From Bradyrhizobium campsiandrae (GTDB taxonomy: Bacteria; Pseudomonadota; Alphaproteobacteria; Rhizobiales; Xanthobacteraceae), in the NCBI RefSeq assembly GCF_014529705.1, contig NZ_JAANIH010000014.1:1-64000 (forward strand): a stretch of DNA of 64,000 nucleotides, given 5' to 3'. The position numbers and the translations under genes were made by a program. The notes below the pieces were generated by a model. The model was given only the letters and a program-made list of their open reading frames with translations. It did not search any database and was not told the DNA's origin. Position 1 is the stretch's first letter, and the number at the start of each line of letters is the position of its first letter. Shown here piece by piece: positions 1-10,093 of this stretch.

Positions 1-76
1 GCCGAGCAATAATGGAGCCGCGCCATGAATGCGTGGAATGACCCTGAAACCCACGACAACCCGTTCGGCACGAGGT

Positions 77-115
77 TGTCACCCATGTCTTAGGTACAAC
101 CTGTTACCTATGTCT
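77..115. repeat. Imperfect 14-bp direct repeat, IS-end-like
   Basis: Two near-identical 14-mers, TGTCACCCATGTCT at 77-90 and TGTTACCTATGTCT at 102-115, lie 25 bp apart. Repeated motifs of this type occur at the termini of some rhizobial insertion sequences, which is a recollection and not something the window proves. They sit immediately downstream of the 3' end of tRNA-Ser. No transposase is visible; one would have to lie left of position 1. Confidence 0.4.
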
Positions 116-133
116 TCAGGCCGGACAATGCGG

Positions 134-231
<98 letters not shown>

Positions 232-881
232 GGTGCCAGCCTTATGCATCTAATTGCTTGGGCCGGTCAATTTGGAAGCGTGTGTTTTCGTTCAAATATT
301 CCCAACGAATTGCACCGGCCAGGATGTCCGCGCCGATTCCCGGGCGACTTCACCCTTATATAGAGTCTCCATGCCACCCATGAACGGCGGCTGGATTGTG
401 CTTGTCCTGCCAGGAATCGCCGACAGATACAGGGCATTACACATCTCATTGAGTCCTCTTGCCGATTCCACGATTCGAGCGCGCGCGAGCTGTCTGTGTG
501 CGTAAGTCGGCCTGCCAGCCGTCGGCCCGGAACTTTGGCGCCAAGTGGAACCGGTAAAAAAGATCAACAAGAACAGTATGTTGCAAGCAAGGCTCGATCA
601 CATCTGCGTGTTATTTGTGCAACACCTGCCGGAAAACAAACTTCATAGGCCCGTTTCGAAGCGTTCTCTTGTTGTGTGTGCAAGGACGTTCGGTAATTGT
701 GAACGAGCGACGGAGGGGGGCATCCCAAGGTCGTCCCGTTTAGGTCTTTCGCTTAAGTCCCTCGCGTTCATGCGGGTGTGTCCGAAGACGCGAAGGTGGC
801 CAAAGCGGTGATTTAGAGGGGGTTGGGGAATTGGCCGTTCGGGTCAGTGACCTTCCCTGAAGAGCAACTTGGAGGTTTAAC
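232..881. other. 650-bp non-coding stretch before the porin gene
   Basis: No convincing gene: the short open frames here lack a ribosome-binding site and plausible composition. It presumably holds the tRNA-Ser promoter (reading leftwards) and the promoter and long leader of the porin gene, but I cannot assign promoter boxes with confidence. Only the porin Shine-Dalgarno (GGAGG, about 868-872) is clear. Confidence 0.5.
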
Positions 882-2453
882 ATGAAGTTGGTTAAGAGCC
901 TTTTGCTCGGCTCAGCGGCGGGTCTGATCGCCGTGGGCGGAGCTCAGGCAGCCGATCTCCCCGTGAAGGCCAAGGCGGTCGAATACGTGAAGATCTGCTC
1001 CCTGTACGGTGCGGGTTTCTACTATATCCCGGGCACCGACACCTGCATCAAGCTGGGTGGTTATCTGCGCGCTGAAGCCGCGCTGAACACCAACTCGGAC
1101 TTCAGCGGTCAGCTCACGTCGAACAACGGTTCGCGCAACCGTCTGACGAACTACTACACTTTCCGCGCTCGTGAAGACCTGAACATCGACACGCGCACCG
1201 CCACCGAATACGGCGTTGTCCGTACCTTCTTCGACGGCGTGTTCTCGTGGACGACCGGTAACTATGCCGGCACCGGCAGCGCGACCGGCACGACCGCCTA
1301 TAGCGGCACGCTGGCTCTGAACACCTCGGGTGCGACCCCGGCTCTCGTTGGTTCCTCGATCAACGGCACCGACGGCAACACCTCGGCCGGTTCGCTCGGC
1401 GTGTACTATGCCTTCATCCAGTTCGCTGGCTTCACGATGGGTAAGGCCGTGTCGCAGTTCGACGCGCCCTGGACCAACTATCCCGGCAACAACTTCGACT
1501 CTCTCCCCGGCGGTTCCGGCACGGTCACTGGTATCACGCAGTTCAGCTACACCGCTGACTTCGGCCAGGGCGTGACGGCTTCGTTCTCGGCGGAAGATCC
1601 GACCGCGTACATGCAGGCCGGCAACCTCAACATGACCGGCGCTTCGGCAACCGGCATGATCGGTGGTTCGTACGGCTCCAACGCCATCGGCGGTTCGCGT
1701 TCGCCGAACCTCGTCGGTGCGGTGCGTGTCGACCAGGCCTGGGGTCTGTTCCAGGCGTCGGTTGCGGCGCATGACAACCACGTTGCCTATTACGGCGCGA
1801 CCGAGCCGACCGGCCACCCCGACGACAAGTGGGGTTGGGCAGTTCAGCTCGCTCTGTCGATCAAGAACATCCCGACCGGCGCGGGTGACACGATCAACAT
1901 CCAGGGCGTCTACACCGACGGTGCGACCCGCTACAACTTCCAGAACCTCGCGGGCAGCACCTACTCGATGTTCGGCAGCTCGGGCACCGCTTACCAGAGC
2001 GTCGGCTTCGCCAATGCTCCGGACACGGTGTTCGTCACCGGCTCCTCGCAGGAGACGGTCAAGACCTGGGGCTTCCGTGGCGCTTACACCCACAACTGGG
2101 ATCCCTACTGGAACACCTCGATCTACGGTGCTTACGCTCAGGCGCAGTTCGGCACCTTGGCTAAGACCACCCTCTGCGGCGCGACCGGAACCGGTGGCGT
2201 GTTCGGCGGCCTGGCTGGCGTGACGGGTTGTAACCCGGACTTCGCGGTTGGCTCGGTTGGTATCATCACCCGTTGGACCCCGGTCAAGAACCTCACGTTC
2301 TCGGCTGACCTCAACTGGCTCCGCGTCGACCAGAAGTACTCCGGCACCGTTGCTTACGCTGGCTCCGGCACCACCGCCAAGCCGGCTGCGGTTTACGAGC
2401 TGAAGGATCAGGACACGGTCACTCTGCTCCTCCGCGCCCAGCGCAACTGGTAA
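882..2453 (+). CDS. Outer-membrane porin (Porin_2 family)
   Basis: A 523-residue general diffusion porin of the alphaproteobacterial Porin_2 family, expected to form a trimeric 16-strand beta-barrel in the outer membrane. Residues 1-23 are a signal peptide ending in AQA, and the mature protein begins ADLPVKAKA, the usual start of rhizobial porins. Two cysteines (C39, C55) flank the family's [13 protein letters not shown] segment. The rest is Gly/Thr/Ser/aromatic-rich alternating sequence, ending in a C-terminal aromatic (RNW) typical of barrel insertion signals. The ATG has a GGAGG box 9 bp upstream. It is monocistronic, with a strong terminator 25 bp after the stop. Codon use is strongly biased, consistent with high expression. 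Solute specificity cannot be read from sequence. Confidence 0.93.
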   Translation: MKLVKSLLLGSAAGLIAVGGAQAADLPVKAKAVEYVKICSLYGAGFYYIPGTDTCIKLGGYLRAEAALNTNSDFSGQLTSNNGSRNRLTNYYTFRAREDLNIDTRTATEYGVVRTFFDGVFSWTTGNYAGTGSATGTTAYSGTLALNTSGATPALVGSSINGTDGNTSAGSLGVYYAFIQFAGFTMGKAVSQFDAPWTNYPGNNFDSLPGGSGTVTGITQFSYTADFGQGVTASFSAEDPTAYMQAGNLNMTGASATGMIGGSYGSNAIGGSRSPNLVGAVRVDQAWGLFQASVAAHDNHVAYYGATEPTGHPDDKWGWAVQLALSIKNIPTGAGDTINIQGVYTDGATRYNFQNLAGSTYSMFGSSGTAYQSVGFANAPDTVFVTGSSQETVKTWGFRGAYTHNWDPYWNTSIYGAYAQAQFGTLAKTTLCGATGTGGVFGGLAGVTGCNPDFAVGSVGIITRWTPVKNLTFSADLNWLRVDQKYSGTVAYAGSGTTAKPAAVYELKDQDTVTLLLRAQRNW

Positions 2454-2478
2454 GTTCGGTCTAACGACCTGACGAGAG

Positions 2479-2511
2479 AGCCCCGGCGGGAAACCGCCGG
2501 GGCTTTTCTTT
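2479..2511 (+). terminator. Rho-independent terminator of the porin gene
   Basis: A perfect 11-bp stem (AGCCCCGGCGG at 2479-2489 with CCGCCGGGGCT at 2494-2504), a GAAA tetraloop and a following TTTCTTT tract. It lies 25 bp downstream of the porin stop codon. Confidence 0.93.
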
Positions 2512-2844
2512 TGCGACCATTTCGAAACCCCTTGAGAGTGACGAAGCCTGCCGCTCTGTGTCGGCTGCATTCACCTAGACCGCTTGCACTTTCGATCAAC
2601 GCGCGTTGCCGCGGGCGAGGCGCGGCCGAATGGGCTGGAACGTGACGGGCGACTGACGCGTCTATCTGGGTAGAACGCGCGGCCGTGAAGTCGCTCCGCC
2701 GAAGTGCTGGGGCCCGCGAGTCCCAGAAGACCTGCCAAAGCACGCCTGAGTTCATGTGCGGCGTTGCGAGGTGTCCAGTCAGGACACGGGGCGAGAGGCG
2801 ACCGTGCCGCCGAGGCTCTGGTCCCGGCCGATGCGACGGTGCCG
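2512..2844. other. Intergenic region between porin terminator and lytic transglycosylase
   Basis: About 330 bp separating the plus-strand porin terminator from the 3' end of the minus-strand lytic transglycosylase gene. I see no credible gene, tRNA or named repeat in it. Confidence 0.5.
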
Positions 2845-5313
2845 CTATTCCACGCTGCCGGCGCCGCGGCGCAGATCGGCCTCGATCTGCAACCGCGTGC
2901 CGCCGCCGAAGCGGGCGCGGTAGACCTGAAGATTCTCCATGATCCGCTGCACGTAATTGCGCGTCTCGGAGAAGGGGATGAGCTCGACCCAGTCGACCGC
3001 ATCAACCTTGGGATCGCGCGGGTCGCCATAGCGGTCGATCCACTTCTTCACGCTGCCGCGGCCGGCATTGTAGGCCGCGAAGGTCATGATGTAGGAGCCG
3101 CGATAGTCCTCGAGCAGGCCGCCAAGCTCGGCGGCGCCGAGCGTGGCATTGTAGGACGAATCGTTCTTCAGCCGCGACAGGTCATAGGTCGCGCCGTGCC
3201 GCTTGCAGACATAGCGCGCGGCATCCGGCGTCACCTGCATCAGGCCATAGGCCTGCGCCGGCGAGACCACCGCGGGGTTGAATGCGCTTTCCTGCCGCGC
3301 GATGGCGTAGACGATGCTGCGTTCGACCTCGGGGCCGATCTGGGTGAACTGCGGAATGCCGTTGACGGGATAGGCGTAGAAATCGAACGGCAGGCCGCGA
3401 TTGAGCGCGGCCTTGCCGAGCAGCAGCATGCCGCGCGCATCGCTATAGCGCTGGGTCAGCTCGCCGAGGCCGGTCAGCGCCTCAGGATCGCCGTTCTCGC
3501 CCATGTCGGCAAGCATCGGGACCGCCATCTCGCGCTCGTCGAGCTCGTAGAGCAGTTGCGCGGCACGCACGATCTCCAGCCGCTCGGCGCCGCGGCTGCG
3601 CGGCTGGCTGTTGAGCTCGATCTGCGGCAGGCCGAGCTTGGCGCGCGCGAGCTGGCCGTAATAGCTGGTCGACTGCTCGGCGGCGCGGGCATAGGCGTTG
3701 CGCGCTTCCTGCTGGCGGCCAGCGGCTTCGGCCGCGCGGCCCTGCCAATAGCCGGCACGCGCCAGCGTGGTCGGATTGACACTGCCGACACCGATCCGGG
3801 CAAAATGCTGGGCGGCGGCAGTCGGATCGTTGAGGAAGCGCAGCGCGATCCACCCCGCCGTGAACTCCTGCTCGGTCTTGTAGATGTCGCGCGAGGGCAG
3901 GGCCGCGTCGCGCGCGATCAGATAGGCGCTGCGGAAGTCCTCGGTGTCGATCATCTTGCGCGCCAGCAGACGCCGCTCGATCCACCATTCGTCGAGATTG
4001 TAGAGCCGGTTCGGATCCTTCGGCGCCGACAGCATCAACTGAGCCGCTTCGGCAAACTTCTCTTCGCGGCGCAGCAGCTGGATCTTGCTGAAGATGAAGC
4101 CGGGATCGCTGTGCAGCTCGCGCGGGACTTCTTCGAGCAGCGCGCGTGTGTTGGGCGCCTTCTTGAAGGAGGCGATACGGGCTTTCGCAAGCGCGACATA
4201 GCCGGCGCCGAGCCGCTTGGCCGCGCGCAGCGCAGCCTCGTGCTCGCTGCCATAGAGCAGCGTGTCCATCCGCGCCTTCTGGTCACCCGGCGTGAGCAAC
4301 GCGCCGAATTGATCGAGCGCGTTGTTCTCCGTGTCTTCCGACATCGGATCGCTGCGCCAGGCCTCCCGCACCAGCCGCTCGGCATTGGCGCGATCGCCGC
4401 GCGCCAGCATCGCCTTGGCGAGCACGAAGCGGCCCTTGGCCGACACAGGGGATTCGTTCTCGAACCAGGACCAGCCGACCGAATCGTCGCGCCGATCGTC
4501 CCACATCGCCGCTTCAAGGCGTCGGCGCAGGAAGGTCTGCGACGGCCAGCTCGGATTGGCGGAGAGGAAGGCGCGGTAGCGCTCGGCGCTGGCGCCGTTG
4601 TCCTCGCTGCGCAGGATGATCCATTCCGCCAGTTTTCGTGCGACCGGATCCGCAATCGAATCGGCGTAGCTGGTGGCGTCGCCCGGCTTGCGCTTGCGCA
4701 CCGCCTCGATGATGTTCTCCAGCGTGTCCTTGTCGGCCTGCGAGGTCGACGAGGTCGCAGCGACCGCGGCTGGCGTGACCGGTTTGCGCGGCGCGGCGTG
4801 CTGACGGGTCGCGGGCGCCAGCACAGGCGTCGCGACAGGTCTGGTGGAGACAGGGGCCGGGGCGGAAGGTCTCACGGTGGCCGTCACTGCCGGCGCGGCC
4901 TGGTCGGGAGCATTGGCAGTTGGTCGGGATTTCGGCGCCGGGGCTGCAGCCGCGGGCTTCGGCTTGTCCTTCGCTGCGTCCTTGCCGATATCTTTCCCCG
5001 CAGGTTTCGCAGCATTCTTGGAAGCGGTCTTCGCGGCATCCTTCGCTGGGGCTGCCGCCTTGCTCGCGCCCTTGGTTGTATCCTTGACTGTTTCCTTGGC
5101 CGATCCCTTCGAAGCGTCCTTCGCGGGCTGCTTGGCGGCCGGCTTCGCGGTTCCCTTCGCGTTTCCATTGGTGGCTTGCTTGGCCGGTTCCTTTGCACCG
5201 TCCTCGGCGGTCTCGCCGGACTTGGCCAAAGCGACGCAGCCCATCGACAGGCCGGCCATCACGCAGAAGGCCAGACCGGCAGATCGCCAAGCGGCGCGGG
5301 AGAAGGAGGTCAC
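2845..5313 (-). CDS. Soluble lytic murein transglycosylase with Lys/Ala-rich linker
   Basis: A periplasmic peptidoglycan lyase that cleaves the MurNAc-GlcNAc bond to give 1,6-anhydromuropeptides. From the GTG at 5313 the product is 822 aa: a signal segment (about residues 5-30), a Lys/Ala-rich low-complexity stretch (about 31-130), a long helical superhelix region, and a C-terminal SLT domain. The domain carries the family's catalytic Glu in ARQESAF (E675), then AYGLMQVTP and AAYNAG. An in-frame TTG at 5349 would add 12 residues, but the GTG places the signal peptide at the N-terminus. It diverges from dapA. The linker is much longer than in the E. coli enzyme Slt70 and is probably disordered. 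Confidence 0.9.
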   Translation of the reverse strand: MTSFSRAAWRSAGLAFCVMAGLSMGCVALAKSGETAEDGAKEPAKQATNGNAKGTAKPAAKQPAKDASKGSAKETVKDTTKGASKAAAPAKDAAKTASKNAAKPAGKDIGKDAAKDKPKPAAAAPAPKSRPTANAPDQAAPAVTATVRPSAPAPVSTRPVATPVLAPATRQHAAPRKPVTPAAVAATSSTSQADKDTLENIIEAVRKRKPGDATSYADSIADPVARKLAEWIILRSEDNGASAERYRAFLSANPSWPSQTFLRRRLEAAMWDDRRDDSVGWSWFENESPVSAKGRFVLAKAMLARGDRANAERLVREAWRSDPMSEDTENNALDQFGALLTPGDQKARMDTLLYGSEHEAALRAAKRLGAGYVALAKARIASFKKAPNTRALLEEVPRELHSDPGFIFSKIQLLRREEKFAEAAQLMLSAPKDPNRLYNLDEWWIERRLLARKMIDTEDFRSAYLIARDAALPSRDIYKTEQEFTAGWIALRFLNDPTAAAQHFARIGVGSVNPTTLARAGYWQGRAAEAAGRQQEARNAYARAAEQSTSYYGQLARAKLGLPQIELNSQPRSRGAERLEIVRAAQLLYELDEREMAVPMLADMGENGDPEALTGLGELTQRYSDARGMLLLGKAALNRGLPFDFYAYPVNGIPQFTQIGPEVERSIVYAIARQESAFNPAVVSPAQAYGLMQVTPDAARYVCKRHGATYDLSRLKNDSSYNATLGAAELGGLLEDYRGSYIMTFAAYNAGRGSVKKWIDRYGDPRDPKVDAVDWVELIPFSETRNYVQRIMENLQVYRARFGGGTRLQIEADLRRGAGSVE

Positions 5314-5555
5314 GGCGGTTCGTCGCCCCGAATCAGTCAATTGGCTCAAGACCTATCTGTACAAGATCTGGCTGTATTTGATTGAATATGCGGACAAAAT
5401 ACCAACAGCCGCTTACCGCCGCCGGGTTTGCACCACCACCACGGCAAAATCGCGGCTTAAACGGTGCGTCACACGGATGCAGCCCTTTTACCGGCCGGAT
5501 AGACCCGATAAGAATGGGGCTTGCTCTAAAATCACGCCGCGTACGGAGGAAGTCC

Positions 5556-6446
5556 ATGGCAGCCAAGACGAAATTCCGGGGATCGTTCACCGCCTTGGTC
5601 ACGCCGTTCAAGAATGGCTCGCTGGACGAGGCGGCATTCCGGTCGCTGGTCAATTGGCAGATCTCCGAGGGGACCAATGGCCTGGTCCCGGTCGGCACCA
5701 CCGGCGAGAGCCCGACGCTGAGCCATGACGAGCACAAGAAGGTCGTCGAATGGTGCATCGAGGAGGCCAAGGGCCGCGTGCCCGTGATCGCCGGCGCAGG
5801 CTCGAACTCGACCAAGGAAGCCATCGAGCTCGCCCAGCACGCCGAGAAGGCCGGCGCCAATGCCGTGCTGGTGGTGACGCCCTACTACAACAAGCCGACC
5901 CAGGAGGGCATGTACCAGCACTTCAAGGCGATCAACGATGCGATCGGCATCCCGATCATCATCTACAACATCCCGCCGCGCTCGGTGATCGACATGTCGG
6001 TCGACACCATGAAGCGGCTGTGGGAGCTGAAGAACATCGCCGGCGTCAAGGACGCCACCGCCAGCATGGTGCGGGTGTCGCAGCAGCGCGCCGCGATGGG
6101 CGAAGACTTCAACCAGCTCTCCGGAGAGGACGCCACCATCATCGGCTACATGGCCCATGGCGGCCATGGCTGCATCTCGGTGACCTCCAATGTCGCGCCG
6201 CGCCTGTGCGCGGAGTTCCACGCGGCCTGGCAGAAGGGCGACACCAAGGCGGCGCTCGCGATCCACGACAAGCTGATGCCGCTGCACAATAACCTGTTCA
6301 TCGAGAGCAATCCGGCGCCGATCAAATACGCGATGTCGCTGCTCGGCAAGCTGGACGAAACGCTGAGGCTGCCGATGGTCCCGGTGTCCGAGCCGACCCG
6401 CGCGGCCGTGCGCAGCGCGATGGTTCACGCCGGCCTGGTCAACTGA
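5556..6446 (+). CDS. dapA: 4-hydroxy-tetrahydrodipicolinate synthase
   Basis: Condenses pyruvate with aspartate semialdehyde, the first committed step of the lysine/meso-diaminopimelate pathway. The 296-aa product is full length for the family. Visible signatures are GTTGESPTL near the N-terminus, the catalytic Tyr in IIYNIPPRS (Y137) and the Schiff-base Lys in AGVKDATA (K165). The ATG at 5556 is preceded by GGAGGA at 5545-5550; the frame stays open to 5382, but that extension is not conserved-looking. mscL follows 25 bp after the stop. Confidence 0.97.
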   Translation: MAAKTKFRGSFTALVTPFKNGSLDEAAFRSLVNWQISEGTNGLVPVGTTGESPTLSHDEHKKVVEWCIEEAKGRVPVIAGAGSNSTKEAIELAQHAEKAGANAVLVVTPYYNKPTQEGMYQHFKAINDAIGIPIIIYNIPPRSVIDMSVDTMKRLWELKNIAGVKDATASMVRVSQQRAAMGEDFNQLSGEDATIIGYMAHGGHGCISVTSNVAPRLCAEFHAAWQKGDTKAALAIHDKLMPLHNNLFIESNPAPIKYAMSLLGKLDETLRLPMVPVSEPTRAAVRSAMVHAGLVN

Positions 6447-6471
6447 CGCGTTTGCCTATCGGGAGCCGTTC

Positions 6472-6912
6472 ATGAGTGTCGATGAAAAAGGCATGCGGAT
6501 GCTCAAGGAGTTCCGCGAGTTTGCCATGAAGGGCAATGTCGTCGACCTCGCAGTCGGCGTTATCATCGGCGCGGCCTTCGGTGCGATCGTCACTTCGCTG
6601 GTCGGTGATATCATCATGCCGATCATCGGCGCCGCGACCGGCGGTCTCGACTTCTCGAACTACTTCATCCCCTTGTCGAAAGCGGTGACAGCCACCAACT
6701 TAGCGGATGCGAAAAAGCAGGGCGCTGTGCTTGCTTACGGCAGTTTCCTGACGCTGACGATCAACTTCATCATCGTCGCCTTCGTGCTGTTCCTGGTGAT
6801 CCGCGCCATGAACACATTGAAGCGCAAGGAGGAGACCAAGCCAGCCGAGCCGCCGAAGCCTTCCGCGGAGGTCGTGCTGCTGACCGAGATCCGCGATCTC
6901 CTCAAGAAGTGA
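6472..6912 (+). CDS. mscL: Large-conductance mechanosensitive channel
   Basis: Inner-membrane homopentameric channel that opens under membrane tension during hypo-osmotic shock. The 146-aa product has the N-terminal amphipathic segment [20 protein letters not shown]1 through [20 protein letters not shown], a periplasmic loop, TM2 ([19 protein letters not shown]) and a charged C-terminal helix ending in EIRDLLKK. The start at 6472 has a GGGAG box. An in-frame ATG at 6499 would drop only the variable N-terminal tail. It lies between dapA and smpB, probably in one transcript. Confidence 0.95.
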   Translation: MSVDEKGMRMLKEFREFAMKGNVVDLAVGVIIGAAFGAIVTSLVGDIIMPIIGAATGGLDFSNYFIPLSKAVTATNLADAKKQGAVLAYGSFLTLTINFIIVAFVLFLVIRAMNTLKRKEETKPAEPPKPSAEVVLLTEIRDLLKK

Positions 6913-6971
6913 CGCGCGCGCTTCATCCGAGCTGATAAGTTCCCCGCGTATCTCGATCAGGTTTGTTGTCC

Positions 6972-7445
6972 ATGGCCGATAAGAACGAACGTCCGATCAA
7001 GGTCATGGCGGAAAATCGCAAGGCCCGCTTCAACTATGCCATCGAGGATACGATCGAGGCGGGGATTGCGCTCACCGGAACCGAGGTGAAATCGATCCGC
7101 AACGGCAAGAGCACGATTGCGGAATCCTACGCCGACTCCAAGAACGGCGAGATCTGGCTGATCAACGCCACCATTCCCGAATACCTCCAAGGCAACCGGT
7201 TCAACCACGAGCCCAAGCGGCCACGAAAGCTGCTGCTGCACCGCCGGCAGATCAACAAGTTGATGGGCGCGGTCGATCGCGAAGGCATGACGCTGATTCC
7301 GCTTAAGCTGTATTTCAACGAGCGCGGGCGCGCCAAGCTGCAACTCGCAGTTGCGAAAGGCAAGAAGCTGCACGATAAGCGCGAGAGCGAGAAGAAGCGC
7401 GACTGGAGCCGGGAGAAGGGCCGGCTGATGCGGGCGAGGGGATAG
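6972..7445 (+). CDS. smpB: SsrA-binding protein
   Basis: Binds tmRNA and positions it in the A-site of stalled ribosomes for trans-translation. The 157-aa product shows the SmpB hallmarks: [44 protein letters not shown], and a basic C-terminal tail ([18 protein letters not shown]) that mimics the tRNA anticodon stem. The ATG at 6972 gives the conventional N-terminus; two upstream in-frame TTG codons are less likely. The peroxiredoxin gene begins 4 bp after the stop. The tmRNA gene itself is not in this window. Confidence 0.96.
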   Translation: MADKNERPIKVMAENRKARFNYAIEDTIEAGIALTGTEVKSIRNGKSTIAESYADSKNGEIWLINATIPEYLQGNRFNHEPKRPRKLLLHRRQINKLMGAVDREGMTLIPLKLYFNERGRAKLQLAVAKGKKLHDKRESEKKRDWSREKGRLMRARG

Positions 7446-7449
7446 CGGG

Positions 7450-8031
7450 ATGACTCAGAAGAACCTGCTCGAGGTGGATTGGAGCCAGATTCCCGCGCCT
7501 GTCGACGATGGCGGTGCCGCGCATCTGAAGGGCCTGATGCTCCCTGCGATCAGCCTGCTCGCCACCGACGACACCTCGGTCAATCTGTCGGCGCTCCCCG
7601 GCCGCACCGTGGTGTTCGCCTATCCGCGCACCGGCGAGCCGGGCAAGATTGGGCTGGTCGACGACTGGGACATGATCCCGGGCGCGCGGGGATGCACGCC
7701 GCAGACCTGTGCGTTTCGCGACCTGTTCGCCGAGCTGAAGACGGCCGGTGCCGCGCAGGTGTTTGGCCTCTCGACCCAGAGCAACGCCTATCAGACCGAG
7801 ATGGCCTCGCGGCTGCATCTGCCGTTCCCGGTGCTGTCGGACGAGAAGCTGGCGCTCACGCGCGCCCTCAATCTGCCGACCATGGCGGTCGCTGGCCTCA
7901 TCCTGATCAAGCGACTCGCGCTTGTGATCGACGATGCCAGGATCAAGCATGTGTTTTACCCGGTGTTTCCGCCCGACCGGAATGCCGGCGATGTGCTGGA
8001 CTGGCTGAAGGCCAATCCTGTCGAGGCTTAG
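7450..8031 (+). CDS. Peroxiredoxin, BCP/PrxQ-like
   Basis: A 193-aa thioredoxin-fold protein of the AhpC/TSA superfamily, expected to reduce hydroperoxides in the cytoplasm using thiols. The segment GCTPQTCAFRD carries the peroxidatic Cys and a second Cys five residues later, the CxxxxC arrangement of atypical 2-Cys PrxQ/BCP enzymes. The preceding AYPRTG replaces the more usual YPKD/TPG. The C-terminal part (VLSDEKLALTRALNLP) is also typical. It starts 4 bp after smpB, so translation is probably coupled. Its stop overlaps the convergent glycosylase gene by 4 bp. Confidence 0.82.
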   Translation: MTQKNLLEVDWSQIPAPVDDGGAAHLKGLMLPAISLLATDDTSVNLSALPGRTVVFAYPRTGEPGKIGLVDDWDMIPGARGCTPQTCAFRDLFAELKTAGAAQVFGLSTQSNAYQTEMASRLHLPFPVLSDEKLALTRALNLPTMAVAGLILIKRLALVIDDARIKHVFYPVFPPDRNAGDVLDWLKANPVEA

Positions 8032-8702
8032 TCGAGGTCGGCTTTCACCTTGGCGAAGACGCTGCGGAACATGTCGGTCGTCAGCACGCCCGTGTTCGTG
8101 TTGTAGCGGGAGCAATGATAGCTGTCGTACAGCTTGAACCGGCCTGCCTGATGCACGGCGCCGTGGCCGAAGGGCGCTTGCGAGGCCTTCAGCCCGAGCG
8201 GCTTGAGCACGCTGTCGTGCGCAATCCGCCCGAGCGCGACGATCGCGCGCAGCTTCGGCATCGTTTCGAGATTCGCGACGAGAAACTGGCGGCAGGTGTT
8301 GATCTCGACCGGCAGCGGCTTGTTCTGCGGCGGCACGCAATGCACGGCATTGGCGATCCGGCAGTCGGCCAGCTTCAAGCCGTCATCGGGACGGGCCTGG
8401 TAGCTGCCCTTGGCAAATCCGTATTCGAGCAGCGTGGCGTAGAGCAGGTCGCCGGCGTAGTCGCCGGTGAAGGGGCGGCCCGTCCGGTTGGCGCCCTGCA
8501 TCCCAGGCGCAAGACCGACGATAAGGAGGCGCGCGGTGATGTCGCCGAAAGGCGCGACCGGAGCATTGTGCCACAACGGCTCACGCGCGCGGTTCGCCTC
8601 GCGAAAGGCGACCAGGCGCGGGCAGAGCGGACAGTCACGGTCGGGGACGAGGGCGGAAGCCCGGCGGCTTGGCCGGGCCGCCTCACTCCTCGAAATCGTC
8701 AT
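8028..8702 (-). CDS. Uracil-DNA glycosylase, type 5 (UdgB-like)
   Basis: A 224-aa member of the uracil-DNA glycosylase superfamily, probably family 5, which removes uracil and other deaminated bases from DNA. Early cysteines (DRDCPLCPRL, then NAVHCVPP and NTCRQF) fit the Fe-S cluster ligands of families 4 and 5. Motif 1 is VGLAPGMQGANRTGRPFTGD and the C-terminal motif is SYHCSRYNTNTG with a His in the motif-2 position. The ATG at 8702 lies inside the last codons of the upstream NYN gene (20-bp overlap), so the two are co-transcribed and probably translationally coupled. Confidence 0.85.
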   Translation of the reverse strand: MTISRSEAARPSRRASALVPDRDCPLCPRLVAFREANRAREPLWHNAPVAPFGDITARLLIVGLAPGMQGANRTGRPFTGDYAGDLLYATLLEYGFAKGSYQARPDDGLKLADCRIANAVHCVPPQNKPLPVEINTCRQFLVANLETMPKLRAIVALGRIAHDSVLKPLGLKASQAPFGHGAVHQAGRFKLYDSYHCSRYNTNTGVLTTDMFRSVFAKVKADLD

Positions 8703-9330
8703 CGCTCCTCGGCGCCATCGTGGTCGCGCGCTGGAGGAACTGCGGGGCGTGGTGGCGTCCCTCGCCACGCTCGCCGCGATCACGCGGGGCCGGGCGCTCG
8801 GACGGGTCGCGGCCCAGCTTGGACTGCAATTCCACGAGATCGGTGAAGACATCGGCCTGGCGGCGCAGCTCGTCGGCGATCATCGGAGGCTGGCTGGCGA
8901 TGGTCGAAACCACCGTGACCCGGACCCCGCGGCGCTGCACGGCTTCGACCAGCGACCGGAAGTCGCCGTCGCCCGAGAACAGCACCATCTGATCGATGTG
9001 CTCGGCGAGCTCCATGGCATCCACGGCAAGCTCGATGTCCATGTTGCCCTTCACCTTGCGGCGGCCGGAGGCATCGATGAATTCCTTGGTCGCCTTGGTG
9101 ACGACGGTGTAGCCGTTGTAGTCGAGCCAATCGATCAGGGGGCGTATCGAGGAATATTCCTGATCCTCGATGATCGCCGTGTAGTAGAACGCCCGCAGCA
9201 GTGTCCCGCGGCTCTGAAATTCCTTCAGAAGGCGCTTGTAGTCGATGTCGAAGCCGAGAGTTTTCGCCGTTGCGTAAAGATTGGCCCCGTCGATGAAGAG
9301 CGCGATCTTGTTGGTAGGGGAAGGTGACAT
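8683..9330 (-). CDS. NYN-domain nuclease (LabA/DUF88-like)
   Basis: A 215-aa PIN-like NYN-domain protein, predicted to be a metal-dependent ribonuclease. Acidic metal-site motifs are visible: LFIDGANLYATAK near residue 10, GNMDIELAVDAME in the middle and LFSGDGDFRSLVEAV later. The last 50 residues are Arg/Glu-rich, probably disordered and possibly nucleic-acid binding. It heads a two-gene operon with the overlapping UDG and diverges from rpoZ. The RNA target is unknown. Confidence 0.85.
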   Translation of the reverse strand: MSPSPTNKIALFIDGANLYATAKTLGFDIDYKRLLKEFQSRGTLLRAFYYTAIIEDQEYSSIRPLIDWLDYNGYTVVTKATKEFIDASGRRKVKGNMDIELAVDAMELAEHIDQMVLFSGDGDFRSLVEAVQRRGVRVTVVSTIASQPPMIADELRRQADVFTDLVELQSKLGRDPSERPAPRDRGERGEGRHHAPQFLQRATTMAPRSDDDFEE

Positions 9331-9659
9331 TCAGTTTGCTCGCGTAGTGTGTTCGTGATTGATCGTTTTATTGTTGGCGCGACGGCAGCGTGCCGCGCAT
9401 TCAAAGTGCTGCCAAAACCCGTCGAAACCGCAATCCGGAGAAGTCGGGGCAATCAAGGTATAGTTATGGCGGCCCTGCCTACACCCGGCGCCGCCCACAA
9501 TGGCAGCCCGGGAGACCGCCCATCCCAGCCCCAATGTGGGGGTAGCAGAGCCGTTTGGCGAGGCCAAATCACAAATTGGCCTTGCGAAATTGCCCCGGCC
9601 CCTATAACTAGCCCCGATCATCCACATATTTCGTCCCACCCACAACGGAGCGACAGTCC
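9331..9659. other. Divergent intergenic region, NYN gene and rpoZ
   Basis: A 329-bp divergent control region. On the plus strand TTGCGA (9582-9587) and TATAAC (9603-9608) resemble promoter boxes for rpoZ, but the 15-bp spacing is short, so the call is weak. No gene is visible. Confidence 0.4.
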
Positions 9660-10052
9660 ATGGCTCGCGTCACCGTAGAAGATTGTATCGACAAGGTCGA
9701 CAACCGGTTTGACCTGGTCCTGCTGGCCGCCCACCGTGCCCGCATGATTTCGTCCGGCTCACAACTAACGGTTGACCGCGATAACGACAAGAACCCTGTT
9801 GTATCCTTGCGCGAAATCGCCGACCAGACCATTTCGCCGGAAGACCTCCGCGAGGAGCTGGTCCACTCCCTGCAGAAGTTCGTCGAGGTGGATGAGCCCG
9901 AGCCGGACACTGTGCCGCTGATCGGTTCCGCCGGCGCCAGCGTCGATGCTGACGATACCGAAGTGGCTGTGGAGCGCATGACCGAAGAGGAACTCCTGAA
10001 GGGCCTCGAAGGCCTCGCGCCGCCGGAAGAGCAGCCCGAAGAGGACGAGTGA
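9660..10052 (+). CDS. rpoZ: RNA polymerase omega subunit
   Basis: The 130-aa omega subunit, which stabilises beta' in RNA polymerase and forms part of a (p)ppGpp binding site in proteobacteria. The conserved core is at the N-terminus: [32 protein letters not shown], then [14 protein letters not shown]. The remaining residues form an acidic tail that is longer than in E. coli, as is usual in rhizobia. It is followed by its own terminator and then by rel, a common alphaproteobacterial pairing. Confidence 0.95.
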   Translation: MARVTVEDCIDKVDNRFDLVLLAAHRARMISSGSQLTVDRDNDKNPVVSLREIADQTISPEDLREELVHSLQKFVEVDEPEPDTVPLIGSAGASVDADDTEVAVERMTEEELLKGLEGLAPPEEQPEEDE

Positions 10053-10093
10053 TCGTCTTACTCGCGATCGTCGAATTCTTGTGATCTTATCAG

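Noticed and set aside
545..811. 88-codon open frame upstream of the porin
   Set aside because: Lacks a ribosome-binding site and conserved features; composition does not match genes of this chromosome.
2704..5385. Long plus-strand open frame opposite the lytic transglycosylase
   Set aside because: It is a GC-rich antisense shadow without a family match or ribosome site, while the minus frame has a complete SLT domain.
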